DNA of 64,000 bases from Natronomonas gomsonensis (GCF_024300825.1 NZ_CP101323.1:2852001-2916000); one strand, 5' to 3'. Counted from the first letter of the stretch, positions 33,436-42,505 are shown. Notes: generated from the sequence alone by a model not told the origin. Numbers and translations: made by a program.

Positions 33436-34629
33436 ATGGTCGATTTTACCCCCAGTAACGAGATTAGCCTGATGCTACAGAGTCTCGATGACTTCCACGA
33501 AGCCGAGATCGCACCACTCCTTGAGGACCACCGTGACCTGCTCACTCCCGACTACAACCGCCTCGATCCCGACGGCCGGCTGAAAGACGAGGCCGTCGAT
33601 CTTGTCGAGACAGTCCGCCGTCGCTCGGGAGAGGCCGGATTCTACGGCGTCACCATGCCGGAGTCTGTCGGCGGGAGCGACGTGAGCACCGTCGAACTGG
33701 TCCAGCTCATCATGCGGCTCTACTCGACTGGCCTAGGTCTCAACATGCACGTTATCGAGGGGGCCCCTGGTCCTCATCGCAACCTTCTCGAACTCAATGA
33801 ATCCCTCCAAGAGGAGTACCTCATACCGACAGTCGAGGGCAAGCAGAGCGGTTGTTTTGCGCTGACTGAAAGTTCCTCCGGGTCTGACGCCACCGATATG
33901 GAAACTACCGCCGAACGCGACGGTAACGAATGGGTCATCAACGGCAACAAGATGTGGATTACCAACAGCCCTTACGCTGATTACGGACAGATCTTCGCCG
34001 AGACCGACTCCGATGCCGAGGGTGCACGCGGTATCTCCGCGTTCCTCTTCGACACAGACAATCCAGGGTTCTCGGTCGAACGGATGAACGAGACCATCCT
34101 GAATGACGGGATGCAGGCCGAGATTTCGTTCAACGACTGTCGCGTGCCCGACTCGCACCTCATCGGCGAACCAGACGAAGGGTTCTACCTAGCGATGCGG
34201 TTTCTGAACATGGGTCGGATCCGTATCGCAGCCCGATGTGTCGGGCTCATGTCGTTCCTGCAGGACTTGGTTGTCGAGTACGCGAACCAGCGTGAGAGCT
34301 GGGGGAAGCCAATTGGAAAGCGCCAGCACGTCCGCCGGATGGTGGCGAATATTGCCACTTGGAAGGAAACACTCGAGAGTCTCGTCCTCCGGACGGCTTG
34401 GCTCATCGACCAAGGAGAGGATCCCGCCAAACAGGCCTCGATGGCGAAGTACTATGGCACCGAGAAGTTGTTCTCGGCTGGGGACAACGCAGTCCAAGTG
34501 TTCGGCGCGAACGGCCTGACTCACGACTACCCTATCCAACGCATCTTCCGCTACGCACGCTTGATGCGCATTCCGGAAGGTACGTCCGAGATTCAGCAGG
34601 AGACCATCGCTAGGGAGGTCGGTCTGTGA
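33436..34629 (+). CDS. acyl-CoA dehydrogenase
   Basis: Flavoprotein dehydrogenase of 397 residues with intact catalytic Glu in RIPEGTSEIQQETIA. FALTESSSGSDATDM binds FAD, NGNKMWITNSPYADYGQ and VFGANGLTHDYPIQRIF are conserved. It starts what looks like a four-gene operon: its stop overlaps the ligase start (GTGA), and the lyase and SDR follow. The early segment TPDYNRLDPDGRLKDEAVDLVE has an unusual acidic insertion before the helical domain. The substrate is probably the CoA ester made by the ligase encoded next. Confidence 0.92.
   Translation: MVDFTPSNEISLMLQSLDDFHEAEIAPLLEDHRDLLTPDYNRLDPDGRLKDEAVDLVETVRRRSGEAGFYGVTMPESVGGSDVSTVELVQLIMRLYSTGLGLNMHVIEGAPGPHRNLLELNESLQEEYLIPTVEGKQSGCFALTESSSGSDATDMETTAERDGNEWVINGNKMWITNSPYADYGQIFAETDSDAEGARGISAFLFDTDNPGFSVERMNETILNDGMQAEISFNDCRVPDSHLIGEPDEGFYLAMRFLNMGRIRIAARCVGLMSFLQDLVVEYANQRESWGKPIGKRQHVRRMVANIATWKETLESLVLRTAWLIDQGEDPAKQASMAKYYGTEKLFSAGDNAVQVFGANGLTHDYPIQRIFRYARLMRIPEGTSEIQQETIAREVGL
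34614..34619 (+). promoter_or_regulatory. Shine-Dalgarno site for the overlapping ligase gene
   Basis: GGAGGT inside the 3' end of the dehydrogenase gene, six bases before GTG 34626; it supports the GTG start. Confidence 0.55.
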
Positions 34630-36266
34630 CCGATTACGACCTCCGCGTCCTCGAAGAAGGCGCTTACGAGGAGATTTACGGAGAGTTCGAGTGGGACGTT
34701 CCGGAGACGCACAACCTCGCTGTCGACGTCTGTGATCGCTGGGCCGACGCCCGCTCAAAGGTCGCGCTCCACTGGGAGGACAGCGAAGGAGCCGTCGAGT
34801 CGTACACGTTCGCCGGCCTCGCCCGACGGTCGAACCAGTTCGCCAACGCGTTGCGAGCGCGTGGCGTCGACCGCGGTGATGTCGTCGCGGTGTTCGTCCC
34901 GACACTCCCCGAAGCGATCGTGGCGATGCTGGGAACCCTAAAACTCGGTGCCATCTGCATGCCACTGTACCATTTGTTCGGTCCTGATGGCCTCTCACCG
35001 CGTCTTGAGGCAGCCGAACCGGTAGAAATCGTCACGGACACCGGCGGGCTGGAGAAACTGAGACAGGCCACCGATGTTCCGGAGAACGTGATCTTAGTCC
35101 GGAGCAACGATCCTGAGAGCCACACCACCACGACAGACTTCGATGCGGCGCTCTCGGCCCAAGCGCGGACCTTCGAACCGGTCGCCACCGATCCGACAGA
35201 CCCCGCGATCCTGTTCTACACATCGGGAACGACCGGCGACCCGAAGGGCGTCCTTCAGCCACACCAGTACTCGATCGGCCAGCGGTACGTCGGCCAGTAC
35301 ATGCGAGATTACACGCCCGAGGACGTCCTCTGGCACAGTGGTGACTTGGCGTGGGCCGGCGGGTTCGCCAACCTCGTCGAGGCGTGGACACTCGGCATGC
35401 CGATGCTGAAGTATCGTGGCAAATTCGAGGCGCGGAAAGCGCTCCAGTTACTCGAGGCCTACGGTGTGACGTTGTTCGTCACCGCCCCGACCGCGTTACG
35501 TGCGATGATGGATGTCCCGAATGCCGAAATAGCTGACTACGACCTCAACCTGCGGCTGGTGGCAGCCGGCGGCGAGCGGGTGACACCTGACCTCCTCGAA
35601 TGGACCGAGGAAACTTTCGATGTCTTCGCCACAGTTGGGTGGGGACAGACCGAGTGTTACGGCGTCGGCTACCCCCCTCTTGGTGCTGACCGCGACCGGG
35701 AGCTCGGCGCGCTCGGCCGACCTCTCCCCGGGTTTGAGGCGACTATTCTCGACGAGGCAGGGAACGAACTGCCGCCCGGCGAGGTCGGCGAGATGGCTAT
35801 CAATCGTAACTCGAACCCCTGCCTGTTCTGCGAGTACTTCGACGACCCGGAAGCGACCGCTGCGGTCACCGAGGGCCGCTGGCACCGGACCGGCGATGTC
35901 GCCATCGTCGACGAAGATGGGTTCTTCTGGTTCTGGGGTCGGGACGACGACGTAATCATCAGCTCGGGCTACCGCATCAGCCCGGCTGAAGTCGAGTCGT
36001 CGTTGAACGCCCACCCGGCCGTCTTCGAGGCTGCGGTCATCGGTATCCCCGACGAGGAACGAACGAACGTCCCGAAGGCGTTCATCCAACTCGTCGACGA
36101 TACCGAAGAGAGTGACGACCTCAGACGGGAGATACAGACACACGTCAAGGACGAACTCGCAAAATTCCAGTACCCTCGCGAGATATCTTTCATAGCCGAG
36201 TTGCCGAAGACCATCACTGGGAAAATAGAACGGAACACTCTCCGTAAACGTGAGCACGACCAGTGA
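34626..36266 (+). CDS. AMP-forming acyl-CoA ligase (acetyl-CoA synthetase/medium-chain acyl-CoA synthetase type)
   Basis: Ligase of 546 residues from GTG 34626. ILFYTSGTTGDPKGVLQPH (near 200), GWGQTECYGVGYPP, GRDDDVIISSGYRISPAEVESSL (near 440) and the Lys in KTITGKIERNTLRKRE are the standard adenylation, hinge and catalytic motifs. The EVESSLNAHPAVFEAAVIG pattern is that of acetyl-/medium-chain acyl-CoA synthetases. It overlaps the upstream dehydrogenase by 4 bp, so the two are co-translated and likely act in sequence: acid to acyl-CoA to enoyl-CoA. Confidence 0.93.
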   Translation: MTDYDLRVLEEGAYEEIYGEFEWDVPETHNLAVDVCDRWADARSKVALHWEDSEGAVESYTFAGLARRSNQFANALRARGVDRGDVVAVFVPTLPEAIVAMLGTLKLGAICMPLYHLFGPDGLSPRLEAAEPVEIVTDTGGLEKLRQATDVPENVILVRSNDPESHTTTTDFDAALSAQARTFEPVATDPTDPAILFYTSGTTGDPKGVLQPHQYSIGQRYVGQYMRDYTPEDVLWHSGDLAWAGGFANLVEAWTLGMPMLKYRGKFEARKALQLLEAYGVTLFVTAPTALRAMMDVPNAEIADYDLNLRLVAAGGERVTPDLLEWTEETFDVFATVGWGQTECYGVGYPPLGADRDRELGALGRPLPGFEATILDEAGNELPPGEVGEMAINRNSNPCLFCEYFDDPEATAAVTEGRWHRTGDVAIVDEDGFFWFWGRDDDVIISSGYRISPAEVESSLNAHPAVFEAAVIGIPDEERTNVPKAFIQLVDDTEESDDLRREIQTHVKDELAKFQYPREISFIAELPKTITGKIERNTLRKREHDQ

Positions 36267-36362
36267 TGATGCTTACAACAGGGCGATCGAGATGGCGACT
36301 GTGACTTGACGTTCCGGGGACAATAGCTATAAGAAGTCGCTGTGTTATCTTTACCCGTAGAA

Positions 36363-37118
36363 ATGTCATCACCGTCGTTACCGACGAATATCGCAACAGC
36401 TGATGAGCAAAACATCACGGTAAGAGGCCGAGACCTCACTCGCGAAATGATGGGCGAGACGAGTTTCGGCGAATTCTTTTACCTCCACTTGACTGGGGAG
36501 ATGCCGACGGAATCGGAGCTTCGGATCTTCGATACGCTACTCATTACCGTCGTCGAACATGGTGTGACCCCGAGCGTCATCGCAGCGCGGTTGACCTATG
36601 ACTCCGCGCCCGAGGCGGTACAAGGCGCCGTCGCGAGCGGGCTGCTGGGTGCCGGTAGTACCTTCCTTGGGTCGATGGAGAATGCGGCGGAGATGGTCCA
36701 AGAGGGCGTCAAACGGACGGCGAACGGTGAAGATGCGACTGCTGTCGCACTAGAGATGGTTGAGAAGCGCGAACGCCTGCCCGGTTTCGGGCATCCGCTG
36801 CACGAACCCACTGACCCTCGGACCGATGCCCTGTTCGAACTGCTTGAAAAAGAAGGGTTCGACGGTGATTATCTCGCGTTCATGCGAGCGGTTCAAGCCG
36901 CAACCGAAGAAGTGTACGGAACTGAACTCCTCATCAACGCGACCGGTGCTATCGGGGTCGGTATTTCGGAACTCGGCCTTGACCCAATCGTTGGACGTGG
37001 TATCGCCCTCGTAGCCCGCTCGGCGGGCCTCGTCGGGCACCTGAACGAGGAGATAGAACAGCCAATGGCTCGGGACATCTGGGCCGTCGTAGAGGATAAC
37101 GTGGAGTACCAGTCATGA
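36363..37118 (+). CDS. citryl-CoA-lyase-like member of the citrate synthase family
   Basis: Short citrate-synthase-fold protein of about 251 residues, much shorter than citrate synthases (near 380-430) and like stand-alone citryl-CoA lyases. EHGVTPSVIAARLTYDSAP carries the first active-site His, PGFGHPLHEPTDPRTDAL the second with its Arg/Asp environment, and LLINATGAIGVGISELGLDP and ARSAGLVGHLNEE the C-terminal core. ATG 36363 is preferred over GTG 36342; an AGCTATAAGAAG box lies about 30 bp upstream. The overlap with the SDR gene (ATGA) and location after a ligase suggest cleavage or condensation of a CoA ester within the island. Confidence 0.85.
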   Translation: MSSPSLPTNIATADEQNITVRGRDLTREMMGETSFGEFFYLHLTGEMPTESELRIFDTLLITVVEHGVTPSVIAARLTYDSAPEAVQGAVASGLLGAGSTFLGSMENAAEMVQEGVKRTANGEDATAVALEMVEKRERLPGFGHPLHEPTDPRTDALFELLEKEGFDGDYLAFMRAVQAATEEVYGTELLINATGAIGVGISELGLDPIVGRGIALVARSAGLVGHLNEEIEQPMARDIWAVVEDNVEYQS

Positions 37119-38029
37119 TAGAAGACAAAGTCATCATCGTCACCGGTGCAGCGAGCGGTCTTGGACGCGCAACCGCGATGCAATTGGCCGATCTCGGCGC
37201 AACTGTCGTGGTCTGTGACCTTGGGGCCAAGCCACACGGGAAAGCCTCCGATATCGGGCCAGTAGAAGAGGCGGCCGAGGAGGTCCGTGAGCGAGGCGGT
37301 GAAGCGATGGTGAGTTTCGGCGACGTCACCGACGAGAAGTACGTCTCCGGGATGGTCGAAGAGGTGTACGATGAGTACGGCCGCATCGATGGCGCGGTCA
37401 ATTACGCTGGCTTCCTCCGGGACGACATGTCGTTCAACATGCCTTTGGAGAACTGGAAGGCGGTGCTTGATGTTCATCTGACAGGACACTTCCTCCTCCT
37501 CAAGCACCTCGGAGCCCACTGGCGCGAGCAGTATAAGGCTGACAATATCGACAGCCAGCGATCGTTCCTCGCGGTTTCCTCAGCATCTGCACGGGGGAGC
37601 GCCTCACAGATCAATTACTCCGCAGCGAAGGCGGGAGTCCTCGGATTGACCCGGACGGGCGCACGTGACCTCCACCGCTACGACGTGCGAGTGAACGCTA
37701 TGATGCCCGCCGCATTCACCCGAATGCTGGACGCGAACGTCCCCGAGGAGATACTGGAGAAGTTCCCGAAGGACTCACTCGGCCCAGAGAAGGTCGCGCC
37801 GCTGCCAGCGGTCTTGATGTCCGATGGAGCCGAAGACATCACTGGCTGGACATTCGCAATGGGCGGCGATACCATCTACACGGTCACCGATCCCGAGTTC
37901 GACCGGACAAACACCATGAAGGGTGGCTGGACGCCAGACGCGCTTGCGGATGCCCTCGAGGACCTCATTGACGGCCAGCCTCGAGCGAAAACAGACCCTG
38001 GCGGCCTCCTGAGCAAAATTGTCGAGTGA
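37115..38029 (+). CDS. SDR dehydrogenase, 3-hydroxyacyl-CoA type
   Basis: Short-chain dehydrogenase of 304 residues, longer than typical 250-residue members and like the dehydrogenase part of peroxisomal multifunctional enzymes. IVTGAASGLGRATAMQLADLG binds the cofactor, AVNYAGFLRDDMSFNM replaces the usual NNAG with NYAG, and the catalytic Ser and Tyr-x-x-x-Lys are in VSSASARGSASQINYSAAK. It likely oxidises the 3-hydroxyacyl-CoA produced by a MaoC hydratase. The ATG overlaps the lyase stop. It converges on the CoA-transferase at 38155. Confidence 0.9.
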   Translation: MIEDKVIIVTGAASGLGRATAMQLADLGATVVVCDLGAKPHGKASDIGPVEEAAEEVRERGGEAMVSFGDVTDEKYVSGMVEEVYDEYGRIDGAVNYAGFLRDDMSFNMPLENWKAVLDVHLTGHFLLLKHLGAHWREQYKADNIDSQRSFLAVSSASARGSASQINYSAAKAGVLGLTRTGARDLHRYDVRVNAMMPAAFTRMLDANVPEEILEKFPKDSLGPEKVAPLPAVLMSDGAEDITGWTFAMGGDTIYTVTDPEFDRTNTMKGGWTPDALADALEDLIDGQPRAKTDPGGLLSKIVE

Positions 38030-38154
38030 TCCGAGACCGCGAATCGGGTCTTAAACGGGACTCTACCGTTTAACAGTTGTGCGGCCTCCCCTCAGCACTC
38101 AGAAGGGGAGTGAGAGACATCACTGCTACCTAACGGCCAGCAACAGCACATTAC

Positions 38155-39624
38155 TCAGGAGTCCCCTGTCGTCCAGTCGAACGCCGCCGAAAGGTCGTGT
38201 GGCATGTGACCGCCCTGCTTCCGGGACTGTTCGTAGTACCGGGAGAGTTCGGCACGGTAGTCTGGGTGTGCGCAGTTCTCGATGAGCTCAACCGCTCGCT
38301 CACGCGGAGAAAGCCCGCGGAGATCGGCGATACCTTGCTCGGTGATAACCGCCGAAACGTCGTGTTCAGTGTGGTCGACGTGGGGTGCCATCGGCACCAC
38401 GCGCGAGATTGCCCCGTCACTGGCTGTCGACGGGAGCGCGACGACAGAGACAGCGGCGTGGCGGTTGTAGTCGTTACTTCCACCGATGCCGTTGATGAGG
38501 TGGCTCCCATCGACGTGTGTCGAGTTGACATGTCCATAGAGGTCGACCTCAAGGGCGCTATTGACCGCGAACACGCCCATGCGTTTGATAGTCTCCGCCG
38601 CGTTCGAGACATCAGCAGGCCTGAGAACGACGTTCTCGGCGAAGGTGTCGATATTCTCGAACAATCGGTCCTGACCCTCCGCCGAGAGGGCGAGTGTGGT
38701 TGCGCTTGCGACCGTCAGGTCACCGTCCGCGAGGAGGTCGAGCAATCCGTCTTGGATGACCTCTCCGTAGTACGAGACTGACCGGTCGCCGAAGTTGTCG
38801 GCGGCGAGTTCACTCATGAGGGCGTTCCCAAGGCTCCCAACCCCGAACTGCAACCGGACCGTCTCCGCAAACACCGGATTGCGCTCCAGTTCGTCAGTGA
38901 GAAACGACCGGAAGTTGGCCGCAATCGCTTGGTCCTCATCCGTCGGCGTTCTGAACGAGTACGGTGAGTCTCGGTGGTCAGTTCGCACGACACCGACGAG
39001 CTTCTCGGGGTCGAACCGTATCTTCGGGTCGCCGATGCGCTCTCCGGGGCCCATGAGAGGTATTGGCTCGCGCTGCGGTGGCATCGCGGGCCGGTAGATG
39101 TCGTGGAATCGCGCGAGATTACGTGGTTGTACGGCGTTCACCTCAACGACCAGGTTGTCGGCCTGTTCGACGTATGCAGGGGTGTGTCCAACCGATGTAG
39201 TCGGGATAAGCCAGTCTTCTCCGACAGCAACGGCTTCGACCACAGCTACGTCTGGGCTGGCGAGTTCCTCAAACACGATTTCGTCCGCCAGACTACCGAT
39301 GTGCCGGTCATGGAGTGCGATATTCCCTGTGTTGACCGCATCGCGCGCGATGCTAGTCGATTGGTACGGAAAACGACGAGCGATGGCTCCAGATTCAACC
39401 AGTGCTGTATCGATCTCTTCGCCAACGCTCCCTCCACTGATGACAGTGAGTGACAGGTCCCTTCCGCTGTTCGCCAGCGCTAGGGGCACTGCTTTCGGGT
39501 ACCCGACGCTTCCAAACCCGCTGACGGTCATCGTCGCGTCATCAGAGATAGCCTCAGCTGCTGCTGCCGCCGATAGCTCGGGTACGTCTCCGCCGACACG
39601 GTCCATATTCGACCAGCTAGTCAT
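38155..39624 (-). CDS. acetyl-CoA hydrolase/CoA-transferase family protein
   Basis: Family I-type CoA-transferase of 489 residues related to acetyl-CoA hydrolase, succinyl-CoA:acetate CoA-transferase and 4-hydroxybutyrate CoA-transferase. TMTVSGFGSVGYPKAVP opens the first domain; LQFGVGSLGNALMSEL and the segment FAVNSALEVDLYGHVNSTHVDG hold the second-domain active-site region, with candidate catalytic Glu in SALEVDL; ITEQGIADLRGLSPRERA is a conserved C-terminal block. The start overlaps the MaoC gene at 39617-40195 by 8 bp, so both are co-translated. It may recycle CoA between succinyl-CoA and a pathway acid. Confidence 0.9.
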   Translation of the reverse strand: MTSWSNMDRVGGDVPELSAAAAAEAISDDATMTVSGFGSVGYPKAVPLALANSGRDLSLTVISGGSVGEEIDTALVESGAIARRFPYQSTSIARDAVNTGNIALHDRHIGSLADEIVFEELASPDVAVVEAVAVGEDWLIPTTSVGHTPAYVEQADNLVVEVNAVQPRNLARFHDIYRPAMPPQREPIPLMGPGERIGDPKIRFDPEKLVGVVRTDHRDSPYSFRTPTDEDQAIAANFRSFLTDELERNPVFAETVRLQFGVGSLGNALMSELAADNFGDRSVSYYGEVIQDGLLDLLADGDLTVASATTLALSAEGQDRLFENIDTFAENVVLRPADVSNAAETIKRMGVFAVNSALEVDLYGHVNSTHVDGSHLINGIGGSNDYNRHAAVSVVALPSTASDGAISRVVPMAPHVDHTEHDVSAVITEQGIADLRGLSPRERAVELIENCAHPDYRAELSRYYEQSRKQGGHMPHDLSAAFDWTTGDS

Positions 39625-40195
39625 CTTGAGCTAGTTCCTCCTCGGTCGTTCCAATGCCCTCGGGCCACCCGGGTGGACACTCGGCCGACGGCTGTGCGTG
39701 CACCCGCTTCAACAACATGCCGGTCCGATTCAACGAGAGAACCTTCGTGTCCTCTTGGTTATAGGCGCGAAGTTCAGTCGTTACGATTCCCACGTGGTCA
39801 CGGGAGTCGCTCTCTCGTTTGTCTATGACCTCGCTCTCCACGAAGAGCGTATCCCCGTGGAATACTGGCGCATGGTGACGAACGTTGTCGTACCCTAGGT
39901 TCGCTGTCGCATTCATCGAGACATCAATAACGCTCATCCCCACGGCAAGTGAGATGACGAACAACCCGTTGACGAGGCGCTCTCCGAACTCTGTCTCCGC
40001 TGCGTAAGCCTCGTTGAAATGCATTGGATTGAGGTTCATCGTAATGTTTGTCACCCAGACATCGTCGGTTTCAGTAACCGTCCGTCCGTACGGATGTTTG
40101 TAGATGTCTCCGATCTCGAAATCTTCGTAGTACCTGCCCTGCCATCCAGACCGGAGAGTACGCTCTGGCTGGGGGGTTTCTGAATTTCCGACCAT
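39617..40195 (-). CDS. MaoC-like hydratase, mesaconyl-CoA-hydratase-like
   Basis: Hot-dog hydratase of 192 residues. DVWVTNITMNLNPMHFNEAYAA carries the catalytic Asn/His region, then FGERLVNGLFVISLAVGMSV. The ending HVGIVTTELRAYNQEDTKVLSLNRTGMLLKR resembles mesaconyl-CoA hydratase and itaconyl-CoA hydratase-type proteins, in which a YNQ-x-x-x-x-VL-x-x-x-RTGM pattern occurs. ATG 40195 is preferred because similarity begins there and the minus-strand TATA box (ACTATATAAAGG near 40273-40284) would place transcription start downstream of the earlier ATG 40267. It is translationally coupled to the CoA-transferase that follows. Confidence 0.87.
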   Translation of the reverse strand: MVGNSETPQPERTLRSGWQGRYYEDFEIGDIYKHPYGRTVTETDDVWVTNITMNLNPMHFNEAYAAETEFGERLVNGLFVISLAVGMSVIDVSMNATANLGYDNVRHHAPVFHGDTLFVESEVIDKRESDSRDHVGIVTTELRAYNQEDTKVLSLNRTGMLLKRVHAQPSAECPPGWPEGIGTTEEELAQDD

Positions 40196-40373
40196 ATCGT
40201 TCCATTGTGTTCCACCTCTACTTAGCCTTGTGGTATATCCACACACACAAACGGTTAAAACTGCCATCCACCCCTTTATATAGTATCTGACAGCTCAGTT
40301 GAACTCCACATCGCCTGCGATGGAGTACTTAGTTAGTATTGGAGCAGACACCAGTAGTTAGCCCGGGGAAAGA

Positions 40374-40383
40374 CCTAATAAGT
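40374..40383 (+). promoter_or_regulatory. TATA box of the second luciferase-like gene
   Basis: CCTAATAAGT, about 27 bp before ATG 40404. It stands opposite the minus-strand TATA box near 40273-40284, so the 208-bp gap is a divergent promoter region. Confidence 0.45.
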
Positions 40384-40403
40384 TCGCCAAGTACTGGCAG
40401 GGT

Positions 40404-41393
40404 ATGGATTTGGGGATCTACGATTTAACCCAGTACGACGCCGCAGAATCACAGGCGGAAGTCTGGCAGGTTATCAGAGATGTGGCTATATTGGTAGACG
40501 AAAGCGGCTTTGACTCGCTGTGGTTTGGGGAGCATCACGTGACTCCCGAGGACCAGTACATCCAGGCACCTATTGCATTGGCCGCCGCTGCTGAAGTGAC
40601 GAGCAACGTCAGGCTCGGTGCCGGTTCGATGCTGTTACCGCTACACAACCCCGTCCACGCAGCAGAACTCGCCGCCTCTATCGATGTGATAAGCGACGGT
40701 CGACTGGTACTCGCGTGTGGGCTGGGATACCGGGACGCAGAGTTCGACGTCTTCGGCGTCGACAAATCGACCCGCGTCGGGCGACTGGAGGAAGGCATCG
40801 AGGTTATGCGCCGGGTCTGGACGGAGGACCACGTAGACTACGACGGACGCATGTTTCAGTTTGAGGACGTCACCATCAACCCAAAGCCTGTCCAAAACCC
40901 TCACCCACCACTCCTCGTCGCGGGATACGTCGATGCAGCCGGCGAGCGGGCCGCCCGCATCGGTGACTCTTGGTACTTCGGAAACTTAGCGAGCCGCGAG
41001 GAACTAGCCCGCCAGTTCGCGGTGTATCGAAACGCCGTCGCGGAGCACGGCCGCGAGGACGAGACGTTCACGCCGCCGGTGATGCGCGAGGGCTACGTGC
41101 TCCCGGATGAGGACGAGGCGTTCGAGACCGTCAGGCCTTACCTCCAGTCGAAGTTCGAGAGCTACGCTGGTTGGGGGCTAGATGGGGTCGACATCGAGGA
41201 CGACTTCCGTGACGCCGCCGAGAGCCGCTTCCTCATCGGGTCGCCTGAAACCGTCCTTGAACAAATAAAAAGATACCACGATCTCGGTGTCGAAGAGATT
41301 ACCCTGCGGGTTCAGTTCCCGGGCATGGACCCCGCGGATGCTAGGCGCAGCATCGAAACTATCGCAGACGAAGTGCTCCCCCACCTTCCCTGA
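40404..41393 (+). CDS. luciferase-like (LLM) flavin or F420-dependent oxidoreductase
   Basis: LLM-family TIM-barrel enzyme of 329 residues. ESGFDSLWFGEHHVTPED near residue 35, VRLGAGSMLLPLHNPVHAAE near 75 and LACGLGYRDAEFDVFGVD near 110 are hallmark blocks, and FLIGSPETVLEQIKRYHDLGVEEITL closes the barrel. The WFGEHH motif is more like flavin-dependent monooxygenases than the protein at 9693-10676, so the two LLM enzymes may use different cofactors. It is the last intact gene of the island, 30 bp before the IS6-like remnant. Confidence 0.83.
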   Translation: MDLGIYDLTQYDAAESQAEVWQVIRDVAILVDESGFDSLWFGEHHVTPEDQYIQAPIALAAAAEVTSNVRLGAGSMLLPLHNPVHAAELAASIDVISDGRLVLACGLGYRDAEFDVFGVDKSTRVGRLEEGIEVMRRVWTEDHVDYDGRMFQFEDVTINPKPVQNPHPPLLVAGYVDAAGERAARIGDSWYFGNLASREELARQFAVYRNAVAEHGREDETFTPPVMREGYVLPDEDEAFETVRPYLQSKFESYAGWGLDGVDIEDDFRDAAESRFLIGSPETVLEQIKRYHDLGVEEITLRVQFPGMDPADARRSIETIADEVLPHLP

Positions 41394-41424
41394 TACGGTT
41401 AAACCTGTGTGATGTGTCCGCCAT

Positions 41425-42169
41425 CGTGTTTAGTTAAGCGAATTCCAACAGATGGAGAAGGCTTGCAGCCATGTTTCTGCTGTCGTCAGCTGCACGTGGC
41501 CAAAACTATTACTAAACGAAGAAGTACGTCGTTTTACTTCTCTAAATATATGTTCAACAGTATTCCGGTTTCCATGGCGAACCGTCTGAAACCGGAGCCC
41601 TGCTCGGCGGAGTGCTGTCGCTAGATGATGAGCGTAATCGATGAGAAACACGGCGTTCACAAGAGCAGAACTCTTGTGCAGCCTATCAGAACGCAACGCG
41701 TTCTGAGGACGTCGGAGACGTCGTGTTTCTCCTGAAGCTCTCGCAGAAACTGCTGTCTTAATACGGTCGTAGTGGTCATAAACAGCCGTATATGCAGGAA
41801 TTTGTTCGTATCTGGATCGACAGCCGCGTACAGCCAAAACTGCTGCCCATTGATTTGGATCACGGTTTCGTCGAGCGCAACGTGATTCGGGCTGGCATCG
41901 TCGGCCGGCTGTAGATCGGCCTTCTGCACCCAATCATGACGGCTTTCCGTGACCGTTTGACACCGAACTTCTCAAGTTCTCGAATGGTATTCAAAATGAT
42001 AGTCCAGAGAGATGGAGCCGAACATCGAGCTTCATCAGCTCACTCGATGTCCGCTCTCGCTCCACAAAATCTAACTTAATCCAGTCGATATGACCGCTGA
42101 GGCGTGTGATTTCTGCCATAAACCAGCACAAAATCACCATGCCGCACTCTTCATCCTTAACTAAACACG
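41425..42169. mobile_element. decayed IS6-family insertion sequence with 13-bp inverted repeats
   Basis: A 745-bp element bounded by perfect 13-bp inverted repeats: CGTGTTTAGTTAA at 41425-41437 and TTAACTAAACACG at 42157-42169. Length and transposase type fit haloarchaeal IS6-family elements. Flanking 8-mers (TCCGCCAT and ACCCTCAA) do not match, so no target duplication is visible, which suggests later rearrangement at one side. The transposase inside is broken. Confidence 0.8.
41430..42118 (-). pseudogene. frameshifted IS6-family DDE transposase
   Basis: Starting at ATG 42118 the frame reads MAEITRLSGHIDWIKLDFVERE, hits a stop near 41990, and continues in other frames: IRELEKFGVKRSRKAV, then WVQKADLQPADDASPNHVALDETVI and QQFWLYAAVDPDTNKFLHIRLF, which holds the first catalytic Asp region. 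A further shift near 41740 leads to FLIDYAHHLATALRRAGLRF and VEHIFREVKRRTSSFSNSFG, which holds the catalytic Glu. The domain order is that of IS6 transposases, but at least two or three frameshifts prevent a full product. Confidence 0.8.
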
Positions 42170-42505
42170 ACCCTCAAGACCACCGCAATACTGAATACAC
42201 ATCAGCCGAAATCATCCCAATCGAACGCGAAACAGCAACGTCCAGAAACTCCTCGGCCGAATGGTCTCAGTCACAGAAGGCAAACTCGGACAACTCCGCA
42301 ACAGCGGAGAGTGGATCCTCGGCACTTTTCGAACAATTGCCGAAGTCAAAGATCTTTGAGAACGATATTACCTAATATGGCGTTCCCGAAATCCTTGATT
42401 GCAGCTGTGGGTTCTCAGGATAGATTTCAACCACGTAGTTATGGATATTAGCGTTTGTCACAATTGCAAAGAGTTAATATACGCATCGTACTTGTAAATT
42501 TGCAT
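42170..42505. other. intergenic region with a possible protein remnant
   Basis: One frame (about 42240-42359) reads KLLGRMVSVTEGKLGQLRN followed by WILGTFRTIAEVKDL and a stop. It looks like a real C-terminal fragment by composition, but I cannot name it and it has no start outside the insertion element. The last part holds the A/T-rich promoter of the SMC-related gene (GTTAATATACG at 42472-42482). Confidence 0.35.
42472..42482 (+). promoter_or_regulatory. TATA box of the SMC-related gene
   Basis: GTTAATATACG, about 28 bp before ATG 42506, favouring this start over ATG 42455, which lies upstream of the box. Confidence 0.5.

Noticed and set aside
41417-42177. Target-site duplication of the IS6-like element
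   Set aside because: The 8-mers directly outside the terminal repeats do not match.
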